64,000 bases of DNA from Ga0077560 sp046330395 (GCA_046330395.1 JAXLSS010000015.1:16385-80384); one strand, 5' to 3'; positions 1-8,971 are shown, counted from the stretch's first letter. Numbers and translations: made by a program. Notes: generated by a model not told the origin, from the sequence alone.

Positions 1-2
1 CC

Positions 3-830
3 CACTACCGGCTGGTGGAGGGGGAGCTCGGCTACATCGCGTGGATCAACAACACGTGGGCGCTGCACCTGCACTGCGGGGTGCGCGGTGCCGATCGTGC
101 CGTGCGGGTGAGCACCGCCATGCGCAGCGTGCTGCCCGAGCTGCTGGCCCTGTCGGCCAACAGCCCGTTCCTGGACCGGCGTGACACGCGCCTGGCCTCG
201 GCGCGCACCCAGCGGTTCGTGCGCAGCTTCCCGAGGTGCGGGATCCCGGACGCGTACACGTCCTGGGACGAGTACGCCGCGCACGTGCGGCTGCTGGAGG
301 CCACCGGCTCCATCCGGGAGAGCACCCAGATCTGGTGGAGCGTGCGGCCCCACCACAGTTTCGGCACCGTCGAGGTGCGCATCTGCGACGGGCAGACCGA
401 GTTCGCCGATGCGGTCGCGCTGGCCGCGCTGTCGCTGGCCTGCATCGCGGCGTTCTGCGCCGACATCGACGCCGGCAGGCCGGTGCCGGTGCACCCCCGC
501 GCGCTGATCGAGGAGAACCTGTGGCGGGCCCAGCGGCACGGCCTCGAGGGCGGTCTCATCGACCTGGATCGCGGTGTGGTGCGGCCCGCCCCCGACGCCA
601 TCCGTGAGCTGCTGGCGCGCACCGCCGACCACCACGACCGGCTGGGGCTCACCCCCCACCTCGGGCGGGTGGAAACCCTGCTCGGCGCGGGCAACGGCGC
701 GATGCGTCAACGTTCCATCCATTCCGAGCACCGCGGCGACATGCGCGCGGTGCACGCGGCGGCCGTGGCGCGCACGCGCGAATCCGCCCAGGAGTTTCTG
801 TCCACGCTGACCACGGGAGCCACGTCGTGA
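3..830 (+). CDS. Carboxylate-amine ligase, YbdK/GCS2 family (5' truncated)
   Basis: This is the C-terminal part of a glutamate-cysteine ligase type 2 / YbdK-like carboxylate-amine ligase, an ATP-dependent enzyme joining an amino group to a carboxylate such as glutamate. The frame is open to the left window edge, so the N-terminal half is missing. Visible family signatures are HYRLVEGELGYIAWIN near the edge, the LHLHCGVRG strand, and the block WWSVRPHHSFGTVEVRICDG, which in this family carries substrate- and metal-contacting residues. The stop overlaps the next gene's start by 4 bases, so the two are probably co-transcribed. The true substrate cannot be told from sequence. Confidence 0.85.
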   Translation, partial: HYRLVEGELGYIAWINNTWALHLHCGVRGADRAVRVSTAMRSVLPELLALSANSPFLDRRDTRLASARTQRFVRSFPRCGIPDAYTSWDEYAAHVRLLEATGSIRESTQIWWSVRPHHSFGTVEVRICDGQTEFADAVALAALSLACIAAFCADIDAGRPVPVHPRALIEENLWRAQRHGLEGGLIDLDRGVVRPAPDAIRELLARTADHHDRLGLTPHLGRVETLLGAGNGAMRQRSIHSEHRGDMRAVHAAAVARTRESAQEFLSTLTTGATS

Positions 831-1249
831 CCGACGAGCCAACCCAGCAGGGCCCCGGACCCGAGGGCGAGGAGCGCCCCCCCACCGAGGAGGAGATGGC
901 GGCCGCGTTCGTCTACCGCCTGGGCCGCATCCCGGTGCGGGACATCATGCTGCAGACCATGGCCACCATGAGCGACGTGGGGGGCATCCGCCTGGGTCTC
1001 GGTCCCGAGGGCGAGACCGTGCGCGACCTGGGTCAGGCGCGCCTGGCCATCGAGACGCTGCGCGCCCTCGTGGCCGTGGCAGAGCAGGAGGTCGGCGCCG
1101 CCGCCACCCGCCCCTTCAAGGAGCCGCTGGCCGCGCTGCAGATGGCGTACGCCCGCGCGGTGGAATCGTCGGGTGAGGGTGAGGCACCGCCGCCCCCGCC
1201 GCAGCCGGACCCCGCGTCGCGCCTCTGGACGCCGGGGTCGGGCCGGTAG
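827..1249 (+). CDS. DUF1844-like small protein
   Basis: A 140-residue protein of unknown function. An acidic, proline-rich N-terminus (about 30 residues) precedes a helical core with the layout of DUF1844: an IPVRDIML helix, a G-I-R-L-G-L turn, then DLGQARLAIETLRALVAV. The tail is a proline-rich linker. It starts with GTG inside the stop region of the upstream ligase (4-base overlap), indicating translational coupling. The DUF1844 assignment rests on pattern only. No catalytic residues, signal peptide or membrane segment are seen. Confidence 0.65.
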   Translation: MTDEPTQQGPGPEGEERPPTEEEMAAAFVYRLGRIPVRDIMLQTMATMSDVGGIRLGLGPEGETVRDLGQARLAIETLRALVAVAEQEVGAAATRPFKEPLAALQMAYARAVESSGEGEAPPPPPQPDPASRLWTPGSGR

Positions 1250-1255
1250 ACCAGC

Positions 1256-1289
1256 ACGGGGCCGGGCGTCCATCGGCGCTCGGCCCCGT
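1256..1289 (+). terminator. Stem-loop terminator after the DUF1844-like gene
   Basis: A perfect 9-bp stem, ACGGGGCCG pairing with CGGCCCCGT, around a 16-nt loop, starting 6 bases after the stop. There is no clear T-tract. The rest of the 1250-1435 gap holds nothing else I can recognise. The downstream gene is on the opposite strand, so the hairpin probably ends transcription from both sides. Confidence 0.55.
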
Positions 1290-1435
1290 CGCAGGACGGT
1301 GGGGGTGGTGCGGACGGTCACCGGCGGGCTCGCCCGGGCGGAACCGGAACGACGGACATATGCGCGGCCCTTTGCGGGGAAGCGTTGGTGATCGTGTCCT
1401 ATCGCATCCCCGCACTCCGCACCACATGGCGGTCG

Positions 1436-1873
1436 TCAGTGCAGGACCGCGTACCCCTCCCGGGCGATGCGGAAGCCGATCCCGCGCCCCTTGCGCAGCC
1501 GGCACGTGATGCCCGTCCTCGCCGATGTGCACCGGATGTCGCCCACCGTGACGCCGTGGCCGTAGCGCAGCACCGGGCAGGCCACCCCGGGCTGGCAGGC
1601 CGGGCCGATGTCGCCCCGGCAGGCCCCGGCGAACACGTGCTTGCGGTAGATGGTCATCTGGTACGGGTCCCAGTCCAGCTGGCAGCTCGCCGGCTTCTTC
1701 GGCGGCGACGGCCAGGTGGCGTTGCGCACCAGGCATGAGGCGCTGGCGAACGAGCCGCCGGTGACCAGGCACTGGATGTTGCCGGACGGGCTCTTGAAGT
1801 TGCCGCCCATGGCGACGGCCGGGACGGCCAGGAGGGAGACCGCGGCCACGGCCGCGCGGGTGAGTGAGGTCAT
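1436..1873 (-). CDS. Secreted protein, DUF6636-like
   Basis: A 145-residue exported protein. The N-terminus (MTSLTRAAVAAVSLLAVPAVAMG) is a typical signal peptide with likely cleavage near residue 22. The mature part begins FKSPSGNIQCLV, the hallmark of the DUF6636 type of small actinobacterial secreted proteins, and carries eight cysteines likely to form disulfides. Function is unknown. It stands alone, divergent from hppA and convergent with the ligase pair. Confidence 0.7.
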   Translation of the reverse strand: MTSLTRAAVAAVSLLAVPAVAMGGNFKSPSGNIQCLVTGGSFASASCLVRNATWPSPPKKPASCQLDWDPYQMTIYRKHVFAGACRGDIGPACQPGVACPVLRYGHGVTVGDIRCTSARTGITCRLRKGRGIGFRIAREGYAVLH

Positions 1874-2034
1874 GCGCGCAACCTATGGCGCCGCGCGCCC
1901 CTCGGACAACCGTCAGGACGGGCGTTTCGGGGGGCGCGGCGTCTGAACCGGTGTGGTAGAAACCCCGCGGCTTTTCGGGTTGTGCCCCGGATGACGCCCG
2001 TGTGTCGACGCGGGCGGGCGGGCACGGCCGCGGC

Positions 2035-2062
2035 CGTCGGGAGGGTCGTGACCCACCCGACG
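2035..2062 (+). promoter_or_regulatory. Hairpin in the hppA leader
   Basis: A near-perfect stem-loop in the hppA 5' leader: CGTCGGG-A-GGGT pairs with ACCC-A-CCCGACG around a CGTG loop, with one A-A mismatch. It ends 18 bases before the ribosome binding site. It could be a leader stabiliser or attenuator. An upstream in-frame GTG (2048) falls in the loop, which argues against that GTG as the start. Confidence 0.45.
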
Positions 2063-2079
2063 ACGAAGACACCTTTCCC

Positions 2080-2085
2080 GGAGGA
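2080..2085 (+). promoter_or_regulatory. Ribosome binding site that sets the hppA TTG start
   Basis: GGAGGA lies 7 bases before TTG 2093. Upstream in-frame starts (GTG 1982, GTG 2048) have no such site. This supports a TTG start and a 707-residue protein beginning immediately before the first membrane helix. Confidence 0.7.
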
Positions 2086-2092
2086 CGCAATT

Positions 2093-4216
2093 TTGGCCGG
2101 CTTTCTGTCCGACCACGCCGCAGTGCTTGCGGTGGTATGTGGGCTCGTCGCCGTGGCATACGGCATCGGGCTCACCCTCCATCTGCTCAAGAAGCCCGCG
2201 GGCACCGAGCGGATGCAGGAGATCTCCAAGGCCGTGCAGGAGGGCGCACAGGCCTACCTCACCAGGCAGTACACGATCATCGCCGGCGTGGCGGTGGTGC
2301 TGTTCCTGGCCATCGGGCTGCTCGGCAGCTCGGTGAACTCCGACCTGCTCGGATGGAAGGCCGCCATCGGCTTCCTCATCGGCGCCGTCGCATCCGGCGC
2401 GGCCGGCTTCATCGGCATGAACGTCTCGGTGCGCAGCAACGTCCGCACCGCCGAGGCCGCGCGCAGCGGCCTGGGCCCGGCGCTGGGCGTGGCCTTCAAG
2501 GGCGGCGTCGTCACCGGCCTGCTGGTGGTGGGCCTGGGCCTGCTGTCGGTGGCCGGCTACTTCATGATCCTGGGCGGCAAGGCCGTCGACGCGCGGCCCC
2601 TGGTGGGTCTCGCGTTCGGTGGCTCGCTCATCAGCGTGTTCGCCCGTCTGGGCGGTGGCATCTTCACCAAGGGCGCCGACGTCGGCGCCGACCTGGTGGG
2701 CAAGGTCGAGGCCGGCATCCCCGAGGATGACCCGCGCAACCCGGCCGTGATCGCCGACAACGTCGGCGACAACGTCGGCGACTGCGCCGGCATGGCCGCC
2801 GACCTGTTCGAGACCTACGCGGTCACCACGGTGGCCGTGATGCTGCTGGGCAACCTGTTCTTCCAGAACAGTGGCTGGGTGGACGGCAAGAACGCCGTGC
2901 TCTACCCGCTGGCCCTCGGCGGCATGTCCATCTTCGCGTCCATCATCGGCACGTGGTTCGTGCGGGTGAAGGAGGGTGGGTCGGTCACCGCGGCGCTGTA
3001 CACCGGTCTGGGTGTGGCCACGGTCATCTCGGCCCTGGGCTTCCTGCCCATCACCAACTGGTTGCTGAAGGGCGCCCACGGCGACGCCGCGGGCAACGGT
3101 CCCATCGGCAGCTGGACCGACTACTACTGGTGTTCGCTGATCGGCCTCGGGGTGACCCTGGGCCTGGTGGCCATCACCGAGTACTTCACCGGCACCATCT
3201 GGCCGCCGGTGAAGAAGGTGGCCAAGGCCTCCGAGACGGGTCACGCCACCAACATCATCGCCGGTCTGGCGGTGTCCCTGAAGGCCACCGCCGCCCCCGT
3301 GGTGGTGATCGTGGCCGGCATCGCCTCCGCCTACAAGCTGGGCGGCTACTACGGCATCGGTGTGGCCGTCATGGCCATGCTGTCGCTGGCGGGCATCGTC
3401 GTGGCGCTGGACGCCTACGGCCCCATCACCGACAACGCGGGTGGCATCGCCGAGATGGCCGAGCTGCCCGACTCGGTGCGCGCCATCACCGACCCCCTCG
3501 ACGCGGTGGGCAACACCACCAAGGCCGTCACCAAGGGGTACGCCATCGGCTCGGCCGGTCTGGCCGCGGTGATCCTGTTCGTCTCCTACTTCCAGGAGCT
3601 CAAGCGGGCCATCGAGGACAAGGGCCACCTCTTCAACGACACCACGGTGAACTTCAACCTCAGCAACCCGTACGTGGTGTGCGGTCTGCTGATCGGCGGC
3701 ATGATGCCGTTCCTGTTCGCCGCCTTCTCCATGGAGGCCGTCGGCCGCGCCGGCGGTGCCGTGGTGGAGGAGGTGCGGCGCCAGTTCCGGGAGAACCCCG
3801 GCATCATGGAGGGCACCCAGAAGCCGGAGTACGCCCGGTGCGTGCGCCTGGTGACGGCCTCCGCGCAGCGCGAGATGCTCATCCCGGGCCTGATCCCGAT
3901 CGTGTTCCCGATCATCGTCGGGTTCGTGTTCGGCATCAACAACGGACGCGAGATGCTGGGTGGCCTGCTCCTGGGCGTCATCGTGACCGGCCTGTTCGTG
4001 GCCATCTCGATGACCTCGGGCGGTGGCGCGTGGGACAACGCCAAGAAGCTCATCGAGGACGGCCACCACGGTGGCAAGGGCTCGGATGCCCACAAGGCGT
4101 CGGTGACCGGTGACACCGTGGGTGACCCCTACAAGGACACCGCGGGTCCCGCCATCAACCCCATGATCAAGATCGCGAACATCGTGGCGATCCTGATCAT
4201 CCCGTTCCTGGTCTGA
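2093..4216 (+). CDS. hppA: Membrane-bound proton-translocating pyrophosphatase
   Basis: HppA couples hydrolysis of pyrophosphate to proton export across the cytoplasmic membrane. The 707-residue product has about 16 membrane helices. Family motifs are intact: GADLVGKVE, then DDPRNPAVIADNVGDNVGD (pyrophosphate/Mg site, near residue 212), and the C-terminal GGAWDNAKK with DTVGDPYKDTAGPAINP. The sequence GNTTKA (Lys near residue 476) replaces the Ala of potassium-dependent enzymes. A Lys here is known to remove the potassium requirement, so this is predicted to be a K-independent H+ pump. The start is TTG with a strong ribosome binding site. It is monocistronic and ends at a strong terminator. 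Confidence 0.95.
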   Translation: MAGFLSDHAAVLAVVCGLVAVAYGIGLTLHLLKKPAGTERMQEISKAVQEGAQAYLTRQYTIIAGVAVVLFLAIGLLGSSVNSDLLGWKAAIGFLIGAVASGAAGFIGMNVSVRSNVRTAEAARSGLGPALGVAFKGGVVTGLLVVGLGLLSVAGYFMILGGKAVDARPLVGLAFGGSLISVFARLGGGIFTKGADVGADLVGKVEAGIPEDDPRNPAVIADNVGDNVGDCAGMAADLFETYAVTTVAVMLLGNLFFQNSGWVDGKNAVLYPLALGGMSIFASIIGTWFVRVKEGGSVTAALYTGLGVATVISALGFLPITNWLLKGAHGDAAGNGPIGSWTDYYWCSLIGLGVTLGLVAITEYFTGTIWPPVKKVAKASETGHATNIIAGLAVSLKATAAPVVVIVAGIASAYKLGGYYGIGVAVMAMLSLAGIVVALDAYGPITDNAGGIAEMAELPDSVRAITDPLDAVGNTTKAVTKGYAIGSAGLAAVILFVSYFQELKRAIEDKGHLFNDTTVNFNLSNPYVVCGLLIGGMMPFLFAAFSMEAVGRAGGAVVEEVRRQFRENPGIMEGTQKPEYARCVRLVTASAQREMLIPGLIPIVFPIIVGFVFGINNGREMLGGLLLGVIVTGLFVAISMTSGGGAWDNAKKLIEDGHHGGKGSDAHKASVTGDTVGDPYKDTAGPAINPMIKIANIVAILIIPFLV

Positions 4217-4238
4217 CCCGGAACCGCTGACCACGTTT

Positions 4239-4262
4239 CCCCGGGGGGTTCGCCCCCCGGGG
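4239..4262 (+). terminator. Strong stem-loop after hppA
   Basis: A perfect 10-bp stem, CCCCGGGGGG with CCCCCCGGGG, closed by a stable TTCG tetraloop, 22 bases after the hppA stop. No T-tract follows, which is usual in very GC-rich genomes. Confidence 0.75.
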
Positions 4263-4276
4263 GGACGCGGGTTCTG

Positions 4277-4282
4277 TAGCCT
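4277..4282 (+). promoter_or_regulatory. -10 box of a leaderless promoter (GRAM-like gene)
   Basis: TAGCCT lies 7 bases before ATG 4290. With a start site about 7 bases after the -10 box, the transcript would begin at or next to the start codon. No ribosome binding site is visible, consistent with a leaderless message. Confidence 0.5.
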
Positions 4283-4289
4283 CGGCAGC

Positions 4290-4754
4290 ATGGCGAACAC
4301 CACCGAGGGAACCCCCACCAAGCTGCCCAAGGGCAGCGGCCCGAAGCCGCAGAAGCCCGGACCGGACGAGAAGGTGCGCAAGTGCACCGGCGCCGACCTC
4401 CAGAACGGCTGGTATGGACGGCACGGCCAGCTCTACCTCACGGATGACCGGCTGGCGTTCTTCCCGACGATCCTGGACACCGCCCTGGGCGGCCACCGGC
4501 ACGAGGCGTCCCTGGACGAGATCACCAAGGTGGAGCGCATCCCGCACAGCGTGGAGGACTTCCTGCCGGCGGGGAAGCGGGCGCGCATGCTCATCCACAC
4601 GCCGCGGTGCGTCTACGCGTGGATGGTGCCCGACCTGGACGCGTGGATCGATGCCATCGAGATCGTCTACCGGCTGCGCGTCAACGCCGGCCGTCCCCAT
4701 GTGCCCGAGATCGTGCGCGAGGGCGTCGAGAACATCCTGCTGGCCGAGGAATAG
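4290..4754 (+). CDS. GRAM/PH-like domain protein
   Basis: A 154-residue cytoplasmic protein of unknown function. A Lys/Pro-rich N-terminus (about 30 residues) precedes a beta-rich domain with GWYGRHGQLYLTDDRLAFFP, the strand-turn pattern of GRAM and bacterial PH-like domains. A later strand block (MLIHTPRCVYAWMV) leads into a C-terminal helix (LDAWIDAIEIVYRLRV) that caps the fold. Such domains often bind lipids or partner proteins. The domain call is by pattern and no partner is evident. Confidence 0.6.
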   Translation: MANTTEGTPTKLPKGSGPKPQKPGPDEKVRKCTGADLQNGWYGRHGQLYLTDDRLAFFPTILDTALGGHRHEASLDEITKVERIPHSVEDFLPAGKRARMLIHTPRCVYAWMVPDLDAWIDAIEIVYRLRVNAGRPHVPEIVREGVENILLAEE

Positions 4755-4775
4755 GCCCCGCCGTCCCTCCGGGGC
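4755..4775 (+). terminator. Weak stem-loop after the GRAM-like gene
   Basis: A 6-bp stem, GCCCCG with CGGGGC, with a 9-nt loop directly after the stop. It is short, so termination here is tentative. Confidence 0.35.
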
Positions 4776-4777
4776 GG

Positions 4778-4783
4778 TAAACT
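4778..4783 (+). promoter_or_regulatory. -10 box of the Rrf2 gene
   Basis: TAAACT sits 34 bases before the GTG start. The predicted transcription start (about 4790) falls inside the inverted-repeat operator that follows, a good position for a repressor. No clear -35 box is seen. Confidence 0.45.
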
Positions 4784-4786
4784 CCC

Positions 4787-4815
4787 CCAAATGGTCCCTC
4801 ATTTCCACCATTTGG
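4787..4815 (+). promoter_or_regulatory. Inverted-repeat operator at the Rrf2 start
   Basis: A perfect 9-bp inverted repeat, CCAAATGGT and ACCATTTGG, separated by 11 bases, ends 1 base before the GTG start. Centre-to-centre arm spacing is two helical turns (20 bp), fitting a dimeric winged-helix regulator such as Rrf2. The AT-rich arms stand out against the GC-rich background. An autoregulatory site is inferred. Confidence 0.6.
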
Positions 4816-4816
4816 C

Positions 4817-5227
4817 GTGATCACGATCACCGAGAAGAGCCGCGCCGCCGTGCGGGCGCTCACCGAGCTGGCGGCCCGGGCCGACGCGGCCCCGGTGCCC
4901 ATCCTGGAGGTCTCCGAGCGTCGCGGCGTGCCGCTGCACCTCCTGGAGCAGCTGTTCTCGGGGTTGCGGCGCGCCGGCGTGCTGCAGAGCCAGCGCGGGG
5001 TGAAGGGCGGGTACTCCTTCCAGCGGGATCCCGCCGAGGTGACGCTGCTGGAGGTGGTGGAGATCGTGGATGGCCGCCTCGGCTGGACCCAGGATGCGAT
5101 GAGCGGCTGCGACCAGGTGTGGCAGGAGGCCAAGGGACGTCTCGCCTCGCTGCTGGCCGACCTCACGGTCGCGGACATGGTGGACTTGGAGTCACGCACG
5201 ACCCGCGCCCCCATGTTCCACATCTGA
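4817..5227 (+). CDS. Rrf2-family transcriptional regulator
   Basis: A 136-residue winged-helix DNA-binding protein. Hallmarks are the opening ITEKSRAAVRALTELA, the helix VPLHLLEQLFSGLRRAGVLQS, and the wing RGVKGGYSFQRD. IscR/NsrR-type members carry three cysteines for an Fe-S cluster. Here only one Cys is seen (SGCDQ), so it is not a standard Fe-S sensor. It precedes adenosine kinase and cysK, recalling CymR, an Rrf2 protein that controls cysteine genes by binding CysK. That parallel is inference. The inverted repeat at its start suggests autorepression. Confidence 0.85.
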   Translation: MITITEKSRAAVRALTELAARADAAPVPILEVSERRGVPLHLLEQLFSGLRRAGVLQSQRGVKGGYSFQRDPAEVTLLEVVEIVDGRLGWTQDAMSGCDQVWQEAKGRLASLLADLTVADMVDLESRTTRAPMFHI

Positions 5228-5260
5228 CCTGCAACCGGCCCGCCGCGTAGAGGGACACCC

Positions 5261-6282
5261 ATGAGCCTGCTGCCCAAACCCACCGACACCCGTTTCGACC
5301 TGCTGGGGATCGGGAACGCCATCGTCGACGTCCTGTCGCATTCCGAGGAGGCGTTCCTGGAGGAGCACGGCCTGCACAAGGGCGCCATGACGCTGATCGA
5401 CGTGGACAAGGCCGACATCCTCTACCGCGACCTCGGGACGGCGACCGAGGTGTCCGGCGGGTCGGTGGCCAACACCGTGGCCGCGGCGGGCGCGCTGGGC
5501 CAGCGCGTGGCCTACATCGGGAAGGTGCGCGACGACCAGCTGGGCGCCATCTTCAGCCACGACATCCGCGCGGTGGGGGTGCACTTCGACACGCCGCCGG
5601 CGGTGGCGGGGCCGGCCACGGCGCGCTGCTTCGTGATGGTCACCCCGGACGCCCACCGCACCATGGCCACCCACCTGGGGGCCTGCGTGGAGCTGGGTCC
5701 CGAGGACATCGACGAGCAGCTGGTGGGCGACACCTGGATCACCTACCTGGAGGGGTACATCTGGGATCCGCCCCGTGCCAAGGACGCCCTGCGCAAGGCC
5801 ATCGAGGCCGCGCACCGGCGCGACCGGGTGGTGGCCCTCACCCTCAGCGACCCGTTCTGCGTGGAGCGGCACCGCGCCGAGTTCCGGCAGCTGGTGGAGG
5901 AGTCGGTGGACCTGCTGTTCGCCAACGAGCACGAGCTGATGTCGCTGTACGAGGTGGACGACGTGTGGCGGGCGGTGGAGCACCTGCAGACCCACTGCCG
6001 CGTGGCGGCGGTGACCCGTGGGGATCAGGGGTCGCTGGTGCTCAGCCACGGGGAGGTCTTCGAGGTGCCCATCGTGCACGCGGAGGGCATCCTGGACACC
6101 ACCGGCGCGGGCGACCTGTACGCGGCCGGGTTCCTGCATGGGGTGGCGTCCGGATGGGACGCGGAGCGCTGCGGGCGGGCCGGTGCGGCCGCCGCGGCGG
6201 AGATCATCAGTCACATCGGGGCGCGCCCGGAGCGCGACCTCCGTGAGGTTCTGGCATTGGCAACCGGCGAGGAGGTCGGGTC

Positions 6283-6286
<4 letters not shown>
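5261..6286 (+). CDS. PfkB-family kinase, probable adenosine kinase
   Basis: A 341-residue ribokinase-fold sugar/nucleoside kinase, most like bacterial adenosine kinases of the PfkB family (adenosine + ATP to AMP). The N-terminal GIGNAIVDVL and GGSVANTVAAAGALG form the substrate site. The C-terminal signature DTTGAGDLYAAGFL contains the catalytic Asp and the anion hole. An AGAGGGA-like site precedes ATG 5261. The gene overlaps cysK by 4 bases. Clearing adenosine made from S-adenosylhomocysteine would fit a sulfur-amino-acid operon, but the exact substrate is inferred. Confidence 0.85.
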
Positions 6287-7236
<950 letters not shown>

Positions 7237-7253
7237 GGGCCGCTCGAACTCGC

Positions 7254-7285
7254 ATGGCGCCCCGTGCACGCGCGCGGGGCGCCAT
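7254..7285 (+). terminator. Terminator hairpin after cysK
   Basis: A perfect 11-bp stem, ATGGCGCCCCG with CGGGGCGCCAT, and a 10-nt loop, 18 bases after the cysK stop. Part of one arm recurs in inverted form at 7386-7398. Confidence 0.7.
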
Positions 7286-7296
7286 CTGCGCCGGTC

Positions 7297-7398
7297 TCAA
7301 TGCGCCCATACGAGGCGCGCGTTTTGTTGACGCGGCTGCTTTAGAGAATCGGTCGCATGGGCCGGATTCAATGCGCCCATGCGGATGCACGGGGCGCC
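7297..7398. repeat. Cluster of direct and inverted repeats
   Basis: This stretch between cysK and the GNAT gene holds a 13-bp direct repeat (TCAATGCGCCCAT at 7297-7309 and 7368-7380), a 9-bp hairpin (CGCATGGGC at 7354-7362 with GCCCATGCG at 7375-7383), and TGCACGGGGCGCC (7386-7398), the exact inverse of 7256-7268. The middle part (7321-7350) is notably less GC-rich. It may be a small mobile repeat or a complex bidirectional terminator. Confidence 0.5.
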
Positions 7399-7420
7399 TT
7401 TCTCGTTGCGGCCCGGCTCC

Positions 7421-8110
7421 CTATCGGCGAATGAGGGTGACCCGGCGGCCCCGCTCCGTGAAGCCCTGGGCACGCAGGAACGGCACCGCATCGCCGTCCT
7501 CCGGCGCCAGGCACACCAGGTGCGTTCCCCCCTCGGCGCGCACGTGCATCGCCAGGGCCCGCACCAGGCCCCGCCCGATGCCCTGGCGCCGCGCCGACGG
7601 CACCACGCCGAACCAGTCGATCCACCCATCCGGCAGCTCGGCGTGCGCGAAGCCCAGCACCCGGCCCTTCGCATCGCGGGCCATCCAGAACGCGCCGTGG
7701 CCACCGCCCCACTCGTAGCCCGAGGGGCTTCCCAGCTCGGCGAAGGCGGGGACGTCCCGCATGGCCTCGGCCTCGGCCGGCGTGAAGGCAGGCGCCCACT
7801 CGTTGCGGTACTCCACGAACTCGGCGCCCGCGGCCGTGGGGGAGGGCACCCCCTCCACGCTCCGGGCCAGCAGCACGCCGCGCCACAGGGGCGTGAACCC
7901 ACGCGCGGTGAGGAGCCCCACCACCGGGTCGTCCACGGCCACCTCGGCATCCCACGGTGGCTCGGGCAGCTTTGCGATGAGCGCGTCCAGGGCGGCGCCG
8001 TCGGACGCGCGGAGCCCGTCCAGGCGCACCGCGAGGGCGGCGGGTGACGGCCTGAGCCGGCAGCTGGCGCCGGTGACGGTGACGGCGGGTCCGGGTGGCG
8101 GCGTGCCCAT
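7421..8110 (-). CDS. GNAT-family N-acetyltransferase
   Basis: A 229-residue protein with a C-terminal GNAT acetyl-CoA domain: the motif VVPSARRQGIGRGLV (about residues 165-180) is the pyrophosphate-binding loop, followed by a beta-bulge strand and FLRAQGFTERGR. The N-terminal half looks like a degenerate second GNAT-like fold. Substrate unknown. ATG 8110 was chosen because an upstream in-frame ATG would lie before the shared divergent -10 region. The gene is convergent with cysK and divergent from cysE. Confidence 0.8.
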   Translation of the reverse strand: MGTPPPGPAVTVTGASCRLRPSPAALAVRLDGLRASDGAALDALIAKLPEPPWDAEVAVDDPVVGLLTARGFTPLWRGVLLARSVEGVPSPTAAGAEFVEYRNEWAPAFTPAEAEAMRDVPAFAELGSPSGYEWGGGHGAFWMARDAKGRVLGFAHAELPDGWIDWFGVVPSARRQGIGRGLVRALAMHVRAEGGTHLVCLAPEDGDAVPFLRAQGFTERGRRVTLIRR

Positions 8111-8120
8111 GGGGCGCCAG

Positions 8121-8128
8121 CCTATACT
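8121..8128. promoter_or_regulatory. Overlapping divergent -10 boxes (GNAT gene / cysE)
   Basis: The sequence CCTATACT gives TATACT on the plus strand (7 bases before the cysE ATG) and TATAGG on the minus strand (10 bases before the GNAT ATG). The two -10 boxes share the core TATA, so only one polymerase could melt it at a time. Both transcripts would be essentially leaderless. Confidence 0.5.
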
Positions 8129-8135
8129 GGCCGCC

Positions 8136-8915
8136 ATGTCACAGGTGCCCACGCCCGCGGTCCCCCGCATGCCCCGGCTGGCCCGCCGCATCGCCACCAT
8201 GGTGCGGCGCGACATCGCCGCCGTGAAGGAGCGCGACCCGGCCGCCAACTCCACGGCCGAGGTCCTGATGTACCAGGGCCTGCATGCCATCTGGATGCAT
8301 CGCGCGGCCCACGCCATGCACGTGCACGGCCTGCGGCTGCCCGCGCGCGCGGTGTCGCAGCTGTCCCGCTTCCTCACCGGCATCGAGATCCACCCGGGCG
8401 CCCGCATCGGGCCGGGGTTCTTCATCGACCACGGCATGGGCGTGGTGATCGGGGAGACCACCGAGATCGGCAGCGACGTCACGGTGTACCAGGGGGTCAC
8501 CCTGGGCGGCACCGGCGCGCACGGGGGCAAGCGCCACCCCACCATCGGCGACCGCGTCATCGTGGGCACCGACGCCCAGGTGCTGGGCGCCCTCCAGGTG
8601 GGCGACGACGCCAAGATCGGGGCGGGGTCCATCGTGATCCACGACGTCCCGCCGCGGTCCACCGTGGTGGGCAACCCTGGCCGGCCGGTGATGGTGGACG
8701 GCCGGCGCGTGCCGGAGCCGCCCCTGGAGCACTCCCACCTGCCCGACCCCGTGGCCGAGGCCATGGACTGCCTGGTGCGGCGCATCGCCGAACTGGAGGA
8801 GGACGTGCAGATCCTGCGCGAGGGGCGCACCCCGCCCTCCCGCGACGACCGCACGAACTGCCGTGATGAGGTGGAGCGCATCATGGGCGGCCACCTGCAC
8901 GGCTCCGGTATCTGA
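8136..8915 (+). CDS. cysE: Serine O-acetyltransferase
   Basis: CysE acetylates serine to O-acetylserine, the substrate of CysK. The 259-residue protein has an N-terminal helical region, then left-handed beta-helix hexapeptide repeats with the signature GFFIDHGMGVVIGETTEIG and HPTIGDRVIVGTDAQVLG; the His in IDHG is the expected catalytic residue. The tail after GNPGRPV is long, with an acidic coiled segment. ATG 8136 is preceded by TATACT but no ribosome binding site, so the message is probably leaderless. Confidence 0.93.
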   Translation: MSQVPTPAVPRMPRLARRIATMVRRDIAAVKERDPAANSTAEVLMYQGLHAIWMHRAAHAMHVHGLRLPARAVSQLSRFLTGIEIHPGARIGPGFFIDHGMGVVIGETTEIGSDVTVYQGVTLGGTGAHGGKRHPTIGDRVIVGTDAQVLGALQVGDDAKIGAGSIVIHDVPPRSTVVGNPGRPVMVDGRRVPEPPLEHSHLPDPVAEAMDCLVRRIAELEEDVQILREGRTPPSRDDRTNCRDEVERIMGGHLHGSGI

Positions 8916-8931
8916 GCCCGGCCCGCCGGGC
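8916..8931 (+). terminator. Short stem-loop after cysE
   Basis: GCCCGGC and GCCGGGC form a 7-bp stem with a 2-base spacer directly after the stop, so the loop must open one or two pairs. A weak terminator is possible. The gap to the helicase gene is only 56 bases. Confidence 0.4.
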
Positions 8932-8971
8932 ACGGGGCGTCGCCGGGGCCCCCGGTAGGATCACGGGTGAC

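Noticed and set aside
1913..4387. An 824-codon His/Gly/Asp-rich frame antisense to hppA
   Set aside because: Composition is typical of the complement of GC-rich codons; hppA on the plus strand explains the region fully.
7297..7398. Start of a CRISPR array from the 13-bp direct repeat
   Set aside because: Only two copies, too short, no cas genes in the window.
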